Position numbers and translations under genes: made by a program | Notes under the pieces: model-generated | Databases searched by the model: none | Seen by the model: the letters and a program-made list of their open reading frames with translations, nothing else | Told to the model about the DNA's origin: nothing | Shown here: positions 1-10,900 of the stretch, in pieces | Layout: each line of letters opens with the position of its first letter | Numbering within the stretch: position 1 is the first letter of the stretch | Assembly: GCA_033297205.1 (NCBI GenBank) | Contig: MU859310.1 | Location: forward strand, 1 to 41,415 | Direction: 5' to 3' | Length of the DNA stretch: 41,415 bases | From: Pseudoneurospora amorphoporcata | Taxonomy: Eukaryota; Ascomycota; Sordariomycetes; Sordariales; Sordariaceae

Positions 1-148
1 TAGTTCGACAGTAGTCAATTGATCTTTATCACCGAGACACGTATAACGCTACCATACTTGTTGTGAACCTTTTGGCTTCACCGAACAGCACTGATGGTCT
101 TTACCTTCAGCTATCCCACTTAGGCAGATTAGACTGCCGTTCGTCATA
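1..148 (+). repeat. 3' end of a Gypsy-B family LTR
   Basis: This stretch matches, with scattered transitions, the last ~150 bp of the complete LTR at 35258-35579, including the shared run from the AGTCAATTGATC block to the terminal GCCGTTCGTCAYA. The LTR end abuts Gypsy-A internal sequence at about 149, so a Gypsy-B element or solo LTR lying mostly left of the window inserted into Gypsy-A1. The terminal CACA reads CATA here, a CpA to TpA change. Confidence 0.8.
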
Positions 149-1980
149 GGATTCGTTCGAGCTGATGGATATAGATAGTGAAGGTTTTACGATGAACGTT
201 ATATCGGACTCTAGCGCGCCTCTTGCAATCTACACCCTAGAAGATAGCCTTTAGGAGGAGGATGAGAATGAGCTGGGTATTTATACAGATGACTTGGTGG
301 ACCGGGCCTACGCTAACTCCCCTATGATAACGGATATTAGGGAGGCTATTAAATCGGGAGATTGCTAGCTAAAGTACTTGAAGAAATTATTGAAGATTTC
401 TTTTGCTGAGTGTTATATGGTTAACGATAGGGTGATGTTTAGAGATAGGCTGGTAATACCCCCCGACGACGAGGTAGTCTAGTTGGAGCTGATCTACCGC
501 ACTTATGCTTCTGTATAGGATGGCCATCCTAGAAGGGATAAAACGGTGGTATTAATGCACCGCTACTTCTAGCCAGGGATAGTAGTCGCCGTAAATACGT
601 ATTGTAAGGGGCGTATACTATGTAGTAAGACGAAGGCCACTAGGACGTTAACAGTAGGTTTCCTGAAGCTTCTGCCCATCCCTCATACCCCGTGGAGGGA
701 TATTTCCATCAACTACGTAACCCCGTTCCCTAAATCTAGGCGGGCGGGCAGGGGGGCAGAGTACGAATATGTATTGGTAGTCGTCGATAGATTAACTAAG
801 ATGAGGCATTTTATCCTAATGGAGGGATTGACGATAGAGGAGTTGGTGGAGAAATTTATTGACCGCATTTACACTCTTCACGGCCTTCCAGATACCGTCA
901 TTTCGGATAGGGGCGTCTAGTTCGTCTCAGCCTTTTGGAGACAGCTATCCTTGCGACTGGGCGTTAAGTTGAAATACTCTACGCTATATCATAAGGAAAC
1001 TAACGGATAGATAGAGAGGATCAACGCAGAGCTGGAGCAATACCTCAGGACCTTTGTCAACTGGGCCTAAGACGATTGGGTGGATTGGTTGCCGTTAGTT
1101 GAGTTTTAGGGCAATAATTTCAAGTCGGCGTTAATAGGAGTAACCCCCTTCTTCGCCAACTACGGTTTTTACCCCCGCATGGGTATAGAACCGTTGATAC
1201 TTTTGCCGCCGGATGTAATAGAGGTATAGAAAAAGTAGATCTTTAGTGCGAACCAGCTGGTATTACGGTTTAAGGAGGTCTGGGACTTCGTCAAAACCTC
1301 CTCTTTATAGGCACAAGCAAGGTACGAGGCGGCAGCGAACGAAAACCGCATAGATGCCCCTAAGTATAAGGTTGGAGATGAGGTTATGCTCAATATAACT
1401 AATTACACAACCGGTAGACTTTACGATAAGCTCGCTTCGCGTTTCGAAGGCCCCTTCCGTATTATAAAGGCTAGCTCGCACACGGTTAAATTGGCCCTGC
1501 CTAGCAATATAAAGGTCACTTATATCGTCAACGTATTAAGAGTTAAGCCTTACGTCGAGGGATTGCTAGGCTAGAAGGAGCTTATGATTGACGTTAAGGC
1601 TAACGAAGGTATGGTAGTTACTAGAATTGATGACTTCGAGGAAGATAGACGCTAGGAGTTTGAGGAACTCCTAGATTACTAGAAGATTGAGGGACGCTGG
1701 TGCTATTTGGTAAAGTGGTCTCACCACCCCCTAGACTGCAGTGGCCAACCTCGATGGCTGCCAGGAGGTAGTCTGGGAACTTCACAAAAGACGACCAAAA
1801 CTGGGACTTCCGCACATCGACTTCAGGAAAGGATTCAAGGCTTGGTTGAAGGTAGAGGCCTCGCCTAATAATGGCGAAGCTAGAGCCGGGACCGACATGC
1901 CTTCTCCAGTCCCTATCACGGCGGCTCCAAAAGCGGACAATAGGCAAGTTAAGAGGAGTACAAGGTTGAATAATAAGTGA
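149..1980 (+). pseudogene. Gypsy-A1 pol remnant (integrase and chromodomain)
   Basis: Reading in one frame through TAG/TAA codons gives the integrase zinc-binding region (CKGRILC, about 605-625), the catalytic core with VVDRLTK (781-800) and ISDRG (899-913), the segment with ERINAELEQYL (about 1015-1047), GVTPFFANYG (about 1138-1167), and a C-terminal region ending in a chromodomain-like WCYLVKW (about 1699-1719). Stops fall where the family has Gln (for example NWA-stop-DDW near 1069) or aromatic residues. Integrases insert the cDNA into the host genome, and chromodomains target insertion to marked chromatin. The gene is dead: the 5' end is missing and there are many stops. Confidence 0.85.
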
Positions 1981-2123
1981 AACGATGTCGACGATAGATA
2001 TAAAAAATAAGGAGTTTAGTACGGCTTATTTTGCGTATCCTAGCCGAATCGCCTTATGGATACCCTACCGTGGCAGTAAGGGCACCGTCGATAGCGATCG
2101 GGAATTATTTAGGAAGGGGGTAG

Positions 2124-2366
2124 TGTCATAGGCATTGCCTGCTCTTTGTAGATAGATAGATAGGTATTGTACTACATTGGTGTAGCCAGCTGAGTGCAGC
2201 TGTCTGAGTGCAGCACAGCTAGCACGCATAGTGCCGCCCTGTGGACCTATGACTACAGGGCTCCATACCATGCCCTACATAGTTCTCGTGTGCGCACGGG
2301 TTCCTCTTCTAGTTCCTCGCACAACAATCAACATCTTACCTTGGTGCTTGCTCGCGCCCCATGATA
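2124..2366 (+). repeat. Gypsy-A1 3' LTR (243 bp)
   Basis: It begins TGTCATAGG directly after a purine tract and ends CCCCATGATA. These ends correspond to the TATCACAGG and CACCGTGATA termini of the complete Gypsy-A2 LTR, and the length (243 versus 245 bp) fits. The interior is diverged. No target duplication can be tested because the other end of the element is off the window. Confidence 0.75.
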
Positions 2367-2684
2367 GGAATGCCAAGCCTGCCAAGCTGAGGAAGGCCGG
2401 TAGTCTGCTGGGTGGTCTAGAGAACTCCTGGTAGGCACAGGCCTGGCGCATGGAAGCTAGACATTACCTCTGGGCGCTAGACCTATAATAGATATACTTA
2501 GGTATAGTCGCCTTCTAGTAGAATAAATCCAATTCCAATAACTCAAATATTCGCTTCAAAAGCCGATAGTCTATTTATTGCACTGTCGAGGGCTCTATAA
2601 GTTGTTGAATATTCCCCTTCTAACTCGTTTCATACGTAAATACAAGAGAAAAGTTGGGACAAGTTCCCGTTCTAGGCTGAGAAA
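2367..2684. other. Non-coding, AT-rich, transposon-adjacent
   Basis: No open frame, RNA gene or recognisable repeat was found between the Gypsy-A1 LTR and the TIR element. Composition is AT-rich with many TA dinucleotides, as in the RIP-affected surroundings. Confidence 0.5.
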
Positions 2685-3021
2685 TATTACAGCAGTAGTA
2701 GACTACTATACTAACTAGCTTATATCCCTACAAAAGAGTACAAATAATCGAAGCTAGCAATTCAATTACTCAAGTAGTCTTATATAGTTGCGACGGATAA
2801 CCAGGCCGTCATAAGAAACAGCGTTTACTCATTCTTTTCTAACATTTCCTTAATTAATCAATCCTTCAAAGAGTGCGGAAATATAACCAATAGTAATTGT
2901 AGGAAGCTATATTTCAAAATATAGCAGTCAAAACCCTAACCCTAGTTCTGGCTTAGCCAGAACTAGGGTTAGGGTTCCTCAACCACCTGGTCAATATAGG
3001 TAGTCTGCTATCACCGTAACA
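2685..3021. mobile_element. TIR element (MITE-like) related to the 15125-15263 copy
   Basis: The left ~115 bp match the reverse complement of the MITE at 15125-15263 (shared block around 2697-2795, including TCTTATATAGTTG). The left end TATTACAGCAGTAGTAGACTAC and the right end, read on the minus strand as TGTTACGGTGATAGCAGACTAC, form imperfect terminal inverted repeats once CpA/TpG transitions are allowed. A third end of the same type lies at 3239-3264 (minus: TGTTACGACACTAGCGGA), so the right boundary may be 3264 instead. The interior holds the telomere-like palindrome. No transposase frame is visible and no clear target duplication was found. Confidence 0.55.
2932..2976. repeat. Perfect palindrome of telomere-like repeats
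   Basis: Two 22-nt arms (2932-2953 and 2955-2976) are exact reverse complements around one central T. Each arm carries two units of the fungal telomere hexamer: AACCCTAACCCTA on the left and TAGGGTTAGGGTT on the right, joined by AGTTCTGGCT and its complement. No mismatch is present although neighbouring DNA is heavily mutated. Confidence 0.9.
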
Positions 3022-3264
3022 CGTAACTAACACTAATATCTACTAAATTTGCTAGGGATGGCAGGCAAATCACAAGCGACGTTATTACAAGAAACAAAGC
3101 TGAATATGTTAATTCTAGGTCTATAGTAGAATCACAAAATAAAGAATAAAAGAGGAAAAGGTATAAAGGCGCGCCTAGCGCCCAACATTTCAACTTAGAG
3201 ACAAGGTGGCCTGTGCACGCAGCACGACATCACGTGCCGAGACCTATCCGCTAGTGTCGTAACA
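3022..3264. other. Non-coding; possible outer arm of the TIR element
   Basis: No reading frame is convincing here. The right end carries CCGCTAGTGTCGTAACA, which resembles the TIR of the 2685 and 15125 elements. The final TAACA serves as the target duplication of the solo LTR that begins at 3265. Confidence 0.4.
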
Positions 3265-3705
3265 TGTAACAAAGGCTGTGATCAGGGCTTGGAATAGTAG
3301 TTCAAATTCAGCTAATAAACTACTTTGGTCTCGAAGGCCTTGTTGATCCTTTTAACCTCTAAGAGAAGGTTGGGCTTTAAGACCTTCTTATGCTAAAGGG
3401 AATCGGTACGTACTTGAGATACGTATCAAGCCTTGTCGCCTAGAGCTTTCAAGGCATCTACTATACATATGGAACTTCCTGAATGCCTTTATCCATTCTT
3501 TATTTCCTTTTGGCGCCATCCTTTATCTGGGCGCCTTGCTTCTTGCCTGGTTGGCTGTGGTCGCTTCTAGGAAGATTGGGATCGTCTTGAGATTAGGATC
3601 GTCTCGTAGTGCCTCATTAGCGTCTTTAGCACTTTCATAGTTGGCTCGCTAGCCTGATAGCGTCGAGAGGGGCTTAGGTAAGTAATGCTGGTGGCTGAGA
3701 GTCTG

Positions 3706-4209
3706 TGTGACAAGGGCAGGTTTCTGGGCTTGGAACAATAGTTCAATTCTGCTGATAAATTACTTTAGTCTCGAAAGCCTTGTTGATCTTCTCAACCTCT
3801 AGGAGAAGGTTGAGCTTCAAGGCCTTCTTATGCTAAAGGGAATCAGTACGTACTCGAGGTACGCATCAAGCCTTGTCGCCTGAGGCTTCAAGACATCTAT
3901 CTAGCAGTCTACATACGTGTAGATCTTCTTGAATGCCTTTATCTATTCTCTATCTTCTTTGTAGCGCTGTCCTTTATCCAGGCGCCCTGCTTCTTGCTTG
4001 GTTAGCTATGGTTGCTTCTGGGATGACCGTAGTCGAGGGCCCGGCCGTGGGTCCGGCCGCGGGTCTGGCCGCGGGTCCGGTCGAGGGTCCGGCCGAGGTG
4101 GGTGTTGTGGCCAGAGGCCACTGAGCATCTTGAAGCTAATGCTAGGCGTTAAGGCTCTGTTGAGTCTTGCGATCCTAACCTTTGGACTGTGGGCAATGTC
4201 TGTGTAATA
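3706..4209 (+). repeat. Nested solo LTR, family D variant (504 bp)
   Basis: A related LTR begins TGTGACAAGGGC and ends TGTGTAATA, flanked on both sides by GTCTG (3701-3705 and 4210-4214), a perfect 5-bp target duplication. It sits inside the 567-bp LTR and is therefore younger than it. Its middle differs from the other copies by a GC-rich repeat tract. No coding sequence is left. Confidence 0.85.
4031..4104. repeat. GC-rich 12-bp imperfect tandem repeat
   Basis: About five to six imperfect units of the type GGTCCGGCCGCG occur in the inner solo LTR, at a place where the other family members have an unrelated sequence. The tract contrasts with its AT-rich RIP-affected neighbours. Confidence 0.75.
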
Positions 4210-4340
4210 GTCTGGCCGAAGTGAGGTTAAGTCTCGCGGCTTACGGCCGCCGGGTATTTATAAGGCTAATGCTAGGCGTTAAAGCTCTACTAAGCCTCGG
4301 CAACCCTAACTTAAAATTGTAGGCAAATGTTCGTGTGATA

Positions 4341-4823
4341 TAATATTACTCCCTAGTAGAAAAAGAATCGTCTTGAGTCGTGCAAAATGCACAGAAAGCT
4401 AGAATATATATAAAGTAGATGCAGACCCTAAAATTCTCGCGTTACCTCCTCGCATCACTTCCTCGCACCGACGTGTCGTCTTATCAGTCGTGTCCCTTTT
4501 CTCGCGGGCACGTTATCGTCGTCGTGATTTGGATTAAACTCCTCCGCGTCCGCCGCCTCTAGCTAGTCTTTAGCAATATCCTACGAGACCCAAGCCTCCA
4601 AACGACTTACCTAATTATTGACGTACCTTTAGCACCTATGTCAGTAGTATAAAGCCGTATGTTAAACCGCGATCCCTTATATTTAAACTAGGGAAGATTA
4701 TATAGTTGTAGTAACGCTACTATAAGTGTATTGGCTTACTTAAGTACTACTAAGGAAGAGACTACTTATCCGGTCGAGGAGAATCGAGGCCTTTACTACT
4801 GTACCAAGTTTAGCTAGGATTGA
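4341..4823 (-). other. Unassigned interval with a short coding-like minus frame
   Basis: On the minus strand, about 4640 to 4435, a frame reads SRLEAWVS, then a stop, then EAADAEEFNPNHDDDN and a basic stretch, with TAG in Gln-like positions. This looks like the C-terminal acidic/basic tail of a degraded transposon protein, but I do not recognise the family. The rest of the interval shows nothing. Confidence 0.3.
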
Positions 4824-4995
4824 TATTACGAGGCGAGAGGGCACCGTTAGGAGTAGGGCAAGATATGCGTTGTTATGCGAAGGAGAGAAAAGGGGGATGT
4901 GCGTGGAGGATTGGCTATATAAGCGAGAGCCCAAATAGGCCTATCCGTGTGCGCGGACGTGCAGTACAATAATATTATAAGCTAACCTGGTGATA
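4824..4995 (-). repeat. Solo LTR of the Gypsy-A family, minus orientation
   Basis: Read on the minus strand it starts TATCACCAGGTTAGC and ends CCTCGTAATA, and it shares the promoter-like GAGAGCC/CTATATAAGC block with the plus-oriented LTR next to it. The flanks ATTGA (4819-4823) and ATTGG (4996-5000) are a near-perfect 5-bp target duplication. At 172 bp it is shorter than the 241-245 bp relatives, so it has an internal deletion. Confidence 0.7.
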
Positions 4996-5006
4996 ATTGG
5001 GTAGTT

Positions 5007-5247
5007 TATTATAGGGTTAGCCTGTGATGTGCTGTGTTGCATTGACCGTATATGTGCTGCGATCCAGAGCCTAGAGCTCTATCTTCGTACATGTTATCGT
5101 TACGTGTAGCCTTACGTGCGCGCACGGTCTGGCCTTAGGGCTCTCGCCTATATAGCTAGACTTCCGCACACTTCCTCCCCCTTCCTCTCTTCATGTAACA
5201 ACGTATATCCTATCCTACCCCATACGGTGCCCTCTCGCCCCGTGATA
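5007..5247 (+). repeat. Solo LTR of the Gypsy-A family, plus orientation
   Basis: It starts TATTATAGGGTTAGCC and ends CCCCGTGATA (241 bp), matching Gypsy-A LTR termini. TAGTT flanks it on both sides (5002-5006 and 5248-5252), a perfect target duplication. A CCTATATAGC box at about 5150 is a likely promoter element. It faces away from the inverted LTR 11 bp to its left. Confidence 0.8.
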
Positions 5248-5780
5248 TAGTTACAGGTTAATCCGTGGCATCTGGACCGCACAGGCACCTGTAAAAGGAG
5301 AGTGAAGGGATAGAATAGTTTTGCTTCTTCATAATGGAATACGGCATCTTAATAATAGTAGAAGGTACTAGAATTTACAAAATTCTTATAAATTTGCTTA
5401 TCCTCCCAGACCCTTCTAGTGGCACGCTAGAAAAAAGAAATAGAGAGACAGGAATTGAGAATAACATAGAATACATTATATGTCTTACAAGAAACCAATA
5501 AACTAAACCAGTCCTAATATAGTACTAATAGATATCATCCGTCCTTGAAAGTTAGAATGACCCGGTCGATAATTCGGTGGCAGCCAGAGTACGTTCTGAC
5601 TATTGCAAGTAATCTAAGACCTATCCTGTCCTAAGCTATAACTATAGATCTCTGGATTATCTAATACAACTTGGCTTTCAGTAGTTTTTATAACTATTTT
5701 AATACGTCCAACGTTAGTATATAGGTAGCGATTGGTAAGGTCAAACGAGATGTCGGTCATTAATAGTACTAGTAGGAATC

Positions 5781-5863
5781 GTCTGGAGGTAGCTCTCTGA
5801 CGCCGGATCCTAGATTTTGATCGTTTTGTCTCACGAACCGGACGCAAACCGCTGGCCATCAGG
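5781..5863 (-). repeat. Terminal WD40 unit of the receptor, left of Gypsy-A2
   Basis: These 83 bp match the second part of the 126-bp unit found at 13183-13660 and encode, on the minus strand, the end of a WD40 repeat (GQRFASGS, stop at the Trp position, DKTIKI, stop at the Trp position, DPASESYLQT). The repeat is completed by the codons on the far side of the Gypsy insertion. Confidence 0.85.
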
Positions 5864-6108
5864 TATCACAGGATTACCTGTGATGGCACTGGTGATGCGC
5901 TGCACGATTGGCACAACCATTGAGTCTCTATTGGCCATTGGCTAATAGGATCGCACGCATGCAGGCACCAGTGGGCCTCAGTCTGGATCTAGGGCATGGC
6001 TCAGCCCTACCCTATATCCAGACTGTACACCTCCCTCTCTTCCCTTCCTCTCTCTTCGTACAACTACGTATGTCACATCTACCCCCTACTTCGCCCTGCA
6101 CCGTGATA
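5864..6108 (+). repeat. Gypsy-A2 5' LTR
   Basis: 245 bp, from TATCACAGG to CACCGTGATA. By hand alignment it differs from the 3' LTR at 16 positions, all transitions. The 5' LTR keeps the TG/CA form in the cluster at 5881-5912 where the 3' LTR has TA. Confidence 0.95.
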
Positions 6109-6364
6109 GTTAGTTGTACCTACTATTACGCTGCGAGCGTACAATTCTATTTTAATCAATCGCCGCCGTCGTGAGAATTTCCGACGTGCCCGCGACCTTC
6201 TCATCGTACTGCGATAGTTTCGGTCGTACTGCGCCGCTAGCAGGTTCGACCTCGAGTCCGACCAGCAATACTATAAATCGCACCGCGATTCTCCCTAGCG
6301 CTTATAAGGTAGGGCTTCCTACCTATAAGGTAGTATTTATCCCCTTTATTAATCGAGCTAATGA

Positions 6365-7990
6365 ATGTCGTCCGTCACCGACGTTGACGTTGCTATCTCC
6401 GCTATCGGCTCTATCGTCGACCCCGCTCACGAGTAACTCTTCGAGAACATTATAGAGGCTCTTAACGGCAGTCCTGACCCCGGTGCCCCAGTTGAGTAGA
6501 GCGACTTTAATACCGCCTTTGAGCTTACTAACTACCCCGCTTTCGGCCATACTATTATCGCGCTCGCCCGACTTATCGACTAGGACGTAATTAAGGCAAA
6601 CTCCTTCGTCGCAGTCGCTAACGACGCGCTCGCCGACAACGCGGAGTAGCTGGCAAACTAGGACGTGACCATTGCTGAGTTTAACGATAAAATTACCTAT
6701 TTCGAAAAGTAGTTCACCGTTACTTAGAGCAAGTTTGCCGATACTAATACCGCGCTTGACGTTGCTACCGACGCCTATAGTAAATTTAAGAAGGATGTTA
6801 CTGCTAAACTTAGGGAGAAGAACGATACTATTAAAGATTTTAAGAAGACTATGCGCCTGGGAGCTATCCCTCCCGAAGCTGTCCCTGTGGACGACGATAT
6901 GTCTACTTCTAAGTTTAGGATTAGTAAGGACCCTAAAGTTTTTACCGGCGAGGGTAGTACCGCCGTTAAACGCGTTGAGTCTTACCGCGCCTGGCGTGTT
7001 AAGATCGAGCTCTGTTGGTTTTAGGATGCTTGGTACTTCGATTAAGATGAGCGTTACAAGTTCGCCCAGATCATGCAGTGCCTTAGTGGCGCTACCTTTT
7101 ACGCCCTCTCCGCCTAGGCTATGCCGTTGCTAAAGGAAGCCGATAAGGATAAGAGGAAGTGGAAGATTGGCGAGGATTTGCTCGCTCACCTCGATACTAA
7201 GTACGACCGTATGGATTTTACCCTTGAGTCCCGTTGTGACTTCGAGACCCTGAAGATGACTAAGGGTTAGAAGTGGCTCGATTTTGAGGATAGATTTACC
7301 ACCCTTATCGACCGCTGCGACCTCGACGATTCTATGAAGATCTATTACTTGAAAATGAAGGTTATTGACGAGATTCGTAATGTTATTGCTTATTAGTAGG
7401 AGCTCCCCGTTCTCAACGATTACGATAAGTGGCTTGCCCTACACCGCAAGCTCGCTACTAACCTCGAGGAGCGCGATTGGCGCAATAAGACTACCGTCTA
7501 GTTTTATAAAAACAATTCTAGCTCTAGCGGCGGTTCCGCTTCTACTGAGCGTACCGTTAGCTAAGGCGGCACCGCCATGGATCTCGACGCTATAAACGCC
7601 TTCGACGTTCAATTATCTTATATAATCGATAAGGCGGTTATTGATTACCGTATGTAGAATAGTTTTTGTAAGCGCTGCGCTAGACTAGGTTACTACACCT
7701 ATGAATGCCGCAATAGTATTAATACTAGCATCCCTAAGGAGTAGAGGGAGCGCGATCGCCGTAATTATTGCGGTAGAGGCGGCTACAACAATAATAACAA
7801 CCGTGGTAGACCAGCTATAGGATAGTTTAGTTACGGTAATAATAGCAATGACGGCGCTCGAGTTAACGCCGTCGCTACCGGTGAGCCCGCCGCAGCGCCC
7901 ACTCCAGCTCCTGCCCAACCCGCAGAATATAGCGCGGGAAATGCGCTACCTCTCTACTAAGTCGCTTGGAGAGGCCGTCGTCCGTAACGA
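6365..7990 (+). pseudogene. Gypsy-A2 gag
   Basis: The ATG at 6365 opens MSSVTDVDVAISAI, followed by capsid-like sequence. It ends with a nucleocapsid zinc knuckle near 7667-7708: C-x2-C-x3-G-Y-x4-C, where the canonical His is Tyr, as expected from CAC to TAC. Gag packages the element RNA. About twenty in-frame TAG/TAA codons stand mostly at Gln-like positions (for example VE-stop-SDFNTAFEL, K-stop-FTVT-stop-SKF). The frame stays constant from start to finger. It ends at a stop cluster near 7986-7997, where pol is in the -1 frame relative to gag. Confidence 0.8.
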
Positions 7991-10900
7991 TGATAGATGA
8001 GGGGGAGAATAATCTGGCAGACCTAGAAGTAGTTTAATTTAAGAATTTAAATTTAGATAGCCATAATGATAATTCCATCCTTCTCTCTACTCAAATCGTT
8101 TATGGACCGCGCAATCAACGTAGCAAATGTGCCGCTCTAGTCGATAGCGGATGCTCCGCTCTCGCCTTTATCGATCGCAGCTTTACCGCCCGTTATACTA
8201 TCCCGCTATTAAGACTCCCTAAACTAAAGGCCTTGTATTTAGTTGACAGCGTGCCTAAGGATCTCATTACTTACTACTATGAGGTTTAGCTGCGGATCGG
8301 CTACTATATAGAAACGATCGTTATATTAGCCTATAATCTGGCGGCCGATTACCCTGTGATCCTAAGCATGCTATAGCTTAAGCTTCACAACCCTATAGTA
8401 TTATAGTTAGACGGCGCCGTTACCTTTAACAATCACTGTGCGGACCGCTACCTTCCCGCTAACCTCTCGCCCTCTTTATAGTACGCTCCAAAGGTTTAGA
8501 AGTACGTTTATACACGTTATTACGAAACTATACGAGGTATGGTTAAAGCCGACCGCCCTAGTACCCTAATCGCGGACTTCGTCCCCGACGTTGTTGAAGA
8601 CGGACCCCCCAGTACCCCGGTTAAGGACTCTAGTACCTCAATCGCAGCCCCCAAGCGGACTAAGCCCGCCGTTTGCTATACCGTGGCTGGCCAGCGGAGG
8701 TCCGATCCCTACTACCGCGTTGTAGTGCGCCGATTATACTTCTCGAGCGACCCCGTTAACCCAGCGGACATTAAGGATATGACGGCCGCCGGTTTTAACT
8801 AGTTGTGCGAGAAGTTTAATTTACGAGCGTTCCGTACTTCGTACGCAGAGATCTGCGAGATTATAGAGGAGGCTAGGGCGGAGGAGGAGGCCCGGGCCAA
8901 AGAGGCAGAGGGGGGCGCCCCAGAGCCTAAGGAGCATGGAGACGATGAAGGCGTCGTTGATAGAGGGGCAGGGATAGGAATTGAGCACGACCACAATATA
9001 CTAAGCGGTTTGGCTAACCTCACCCTAGAAATGGAGTAGGAGATTTGGAACGGCGACGGTGCTAAGTATAAGAAGTTGCTGGGTAAGCGTTACTACCTAT
9101 AGATTAATGCTTGCGCTAGCAAGGGCTCTAAGGTCGCTATCCGAGCAGTAAAGATCGCTAAGTACGTATACTTCAGCGGTAACGCAGAGGAGGATTACGA
9201 GCGTTGCGAAGCTATTAGGCTAGTTAGCATTACGGAAGAAGATGTAGCTAAATTCTACGAGAAAGCTGATAAGCTACCTAAAACTGACTCCCAGATTAAG
9301 GAGAAGCTCCCTAAACAGTACTAGAACCACTTTAATGTCTTTAGACTTCGCAACGCCACGGTCTTACCCCCTCACCGCTCGTACGACCTTAAGATTGAGC
9401 TCCGCCCGGGCGAGTAAGCACCCTATATGAAATTTAGGGCATTCAATCCCGATGAGCTGAGCGTGATTAAGAAATGGATTGACGATAATCTTCGCACAGG
9501 GTTCATCCGTCCCTTACAATCCGAGGCCGCTTCCTAGATTTTGCTAGTAAAGAAATTCGGCGGAGGTGTTAGACTTTGCGTAGACTACAGAGGAATTAAC
9601 AACGTCACTTTCAAGAGTCGCTACCCGCTCCTTTTAATTAAAGAAACCCTTGATGCTATTTGTAAGGTAAAGATTTTTATTAAACTGGATATTATCGCCG
9701 CTTTTAACCGTATTCGCGTTGTAGAGGGACACGAATGGCTGACGGTATTTATTACTCGTTTTGGTCTCTTTGAATTACTCGTATGTCCTTTCGGCCTATA
9801 GGGAGCGCCAGGCGCATTCCAAAACTACGTTAACGACATCTTGCACGATATCTTGGATATCTACGCGACCGCCTACCTAGATGATATCCTCATTTTTTCG
9901 GATAACGAGGAAGAGTACTAGAAACACGTAGACGATGTTCTTGCCCGCTTGGAAAAGGCTGGCTTGCAGGTCGATATCGACAAGTGCGAGTTTTATACCA
10001 AGAAAACCAAATACCTCGGGCTGATTATTACGCTTGGCGGCATCGAGATGGACTTAGAGAAGGTTAAAGCTATTACGGACTGGAAGCCCCTAACGTTTAA
10101 GAAGTTTTTGCAAAGTTTCTTAGGATTTGCTAACTTTTATCGTTGTTTTATTAAAGGCTTTTCGACAATGGCGGCACCACTTTATGACTTTACGAAGAAG
10201 GACGCGGAATGGGTATAGACCGCAGCACAGCAGTCCGCTTTCGAAGCTTTGAAGACTGCGTTCACAAGCGGACCGACCTTGCGTATCTACGATTGGTCCA
10301 AGAAGACAGTCGTCGAAACTGATGCTTCCAATTGGGCGTCTGGCCGCACCCTCTCCTAGTATGGAGATGACGGCGTGTTCTACCTAGTCGCTTACTTTTC
10401 GGCACGATATTTAGCGGCGGAGTGTAATTACGATATCTATGATAAAGAGTTCCTTGCTATCGTTAAAGTTCTGGAAGAATGGCGTCCAGAATTGGAGGGC
10501 GCCTAGTAACCTTTCGATATCGTTACGGATCATAAGAATTTGAAGACCTTTACGATAAATAAGTAGCTCATACCCCGCTATATGCGGTGGTTATAATTCC
10601 TGTTACGCTTCAACTTCTTAATCCGCTATATACCGGGATTACGGAATCTTCGTCTAGACGCGCTGAGTAGGAAATTAGAGGACGTGCCGTTGGATATGGA
10701 TGATTATTGTTTGAAGGCTAGGAATTGCAAACTTATTGACCTAGCCCGCTTTAAGGATGGGTGCCTCTCCTTGTCGGCCATAGCTACTAACGTCCTCGAC
10801 TTCGACGAGGAGGTCTTTTTACTATTCTTAGATACTTTGGAGGAGCCGGACAAGTCGACCGACGATATTATTAACGAGAGTTACGACTAGTTAACTTTGA

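Larger units (their letters stand above)
149..2366 (+). mobile_element. Gypsy-A1, 3' part of a chromovirus LTR retrotransposon
   Basis: This is the 3' portion of a Ty3/Gypsy element of the same family as the complete copy at 5864-13177. It holds the integrase part of pol, a chromodomain-like tail, a purine-rich tract just before the LTR (about 2111-2123) and the 3' LTR. The 5' half is missing because Gypsy-B LTR sequence replaces it at 148. The coding frame is interrupted by TAG/TAA codons. Confidence 0.85.
3265..4340 (+). repeat. Solo LTR, family D (567 bp), split by a second solo LTR
   Basis: The outer LTR runs 3265-3705 and resumes after 4214 to 4340. Counting one copy of the inner 5-bp duplication, its length is 567 bp, exactly that of the intact copy at 34327-34893. 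It starts TGTAACA and ends GTGTGATA (TGTGACA/GTGTGACA in the intact copy). The flanks TAACA (3260-3264) and TAATA (4341-4345) form a 5-bp target duplication with one C to T change at CpA. A TATTTATAAGG promoter-like box lies near 4252. No internal retroelement sequence adjoins it, so it is a solo LTR. Confidence 0.8.

Noticed and set aside
6672..7133. 153-codon plus-strand open frame inside Gypsy-A2
   Set aside because: Out of frame with gag, Leu/Ser-rich shadow; the true gag frame with the zinc finger is the other one.
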